A stretch of DNA of 64,000 nucleotides from Komarekiella atlantica HA4396-MV6. GTDB lineage: Bacteria; Cyanobacteriota; Cyanobacteriia; Cyanobacteriales; Nostocaceae. Location of the stretch: the NCBI GenBank assembly GCA_019359395.1, contig JAHHHK010000028.1:34258-98257 (forward strand), in the 5' to 3' direction. Made by a program: the position numbers and the translations under genes. The notes under the pieces are model-generated. The model had not been told where the DNA came from, did not search any database, and saw nothing but the letters and a program-made list of their open reading frames with translations. Each line of letters begins with the position of its first letter. The stretch's first letter is position 1. This document shows, in pieces, positions 63,914-64,000 of the stretch.

Positions 63914-64000
63914 GTTTCCTAGCCCTTAAACCTCGCTGATAATATGCCTGCTTATTGCGAATGGAACTGACCATTTCCTCAACCCATACTTGGCACTCAT
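63894..64000 (-). mobile_element. C-terminal end of an insertion-sequence transposase (partial)
   Basis: The minus strand reads ECQVWVEEMVSSIRNKQ, then [17 protein letters not shown] and a TAG at 63894-63896, a plausible transposase C-terminus, with the rest outside the window. The bases at about 63875-63893 (TCAAGGGGCGACAAACGAG) probably include the element's terminal repeat. Which IS family it belongs to cannot be decided from this piece. Confidence 0.65.

Overview
The window comes from a filamentous, heterocyst-type cyanobacterium close to Nostoc. The evidence is the gene content: crtP-crtB followed by natB, petG, cytochrome cM, heme oxygenase, an ABA4-like protein, a PEP-CTERM protein, DUF3181/DUF3370/DUF5331 proteins and an hps-type hormogonium polysaccharide cluster. 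The octamer GCGATCGC (HIP1), 7-bp short tandem repeats (STRRs) and many REP-like palindromes point the same way. The NlpC/P60 peptidase closely resembles, from memory, the structurally solved enzyme of Nostoc punctiforme. No search was run, so all family names rest on recognised motifs.

Layout. 0-13 kb: a NagZ-type glycosidase; phytoene desaturase and phytoene synthase, overlapping; tRNA-Ser; the natB amino-acid binding protein behind an NtcA-type promoter; an outer-membrane-like protein; a divergent pair of cell-wall-type enzymes (serine hydrolase and NlpC/P60 peptidase); a glycosyltransferase; an MFS exporter; tRNA-Arg; moaC. 13-20 kb: small cyanobacterial proteins, a PEP-CTERM protein, a broken Uma2 gene, a possible structured RNA, an ABA4-like membrane protein, a COG0523 GTPase and heme oxygenase. 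20-29.4 kb: glmM, then six same-strand polysaccharide genes (a polymerase/ligase-like membrane protein and five glycosyltransferases).

29.4-41.5 kb is accessory-rich: an HNH endonuclease/adenine methylase restriction-modification cassette, a 1-Cys peroxiredoxin, dhaK-dhaL, a Ser/Thr kinase, a large dynamin-like GTPase, and three toxin-antitoxin modules within 1.5 kb, two of which have damaged toxins. 41.5-52 kb mixes housekeeping genes (ygfZ, cysK, hisH, rsmD) with dense repeats: inverted STRR arrays, short elements with inverted ends, a REP-associated tyrosine transposase with a REP palindrome inside its own reading frame, and an array of seven 21-bp repeats. 52-64 kb: petG, cytM, a Gld-like ABC exporter cassette ending in a DUF4340 protein, purU, a TPR protein, a phosphoribosyltransferase, a type-4 uracil-DNA glycosylase, a sugar-type ABC ATPase, and an rsgA gene cut short at the right edge by the end of an insertion sequence.

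The most unusual material is the repeat landscape around 42-47 kb and the 29-41 kb accessory region. No single system here can be called new from sequence alone. The best candidates for follow-up are the RAYT/REP network, the dynamin-like GTPase with its neighbours, the 21-bp array upstream of a small coiled-coil protein, and the possible switching RNA at 13.5 kb.
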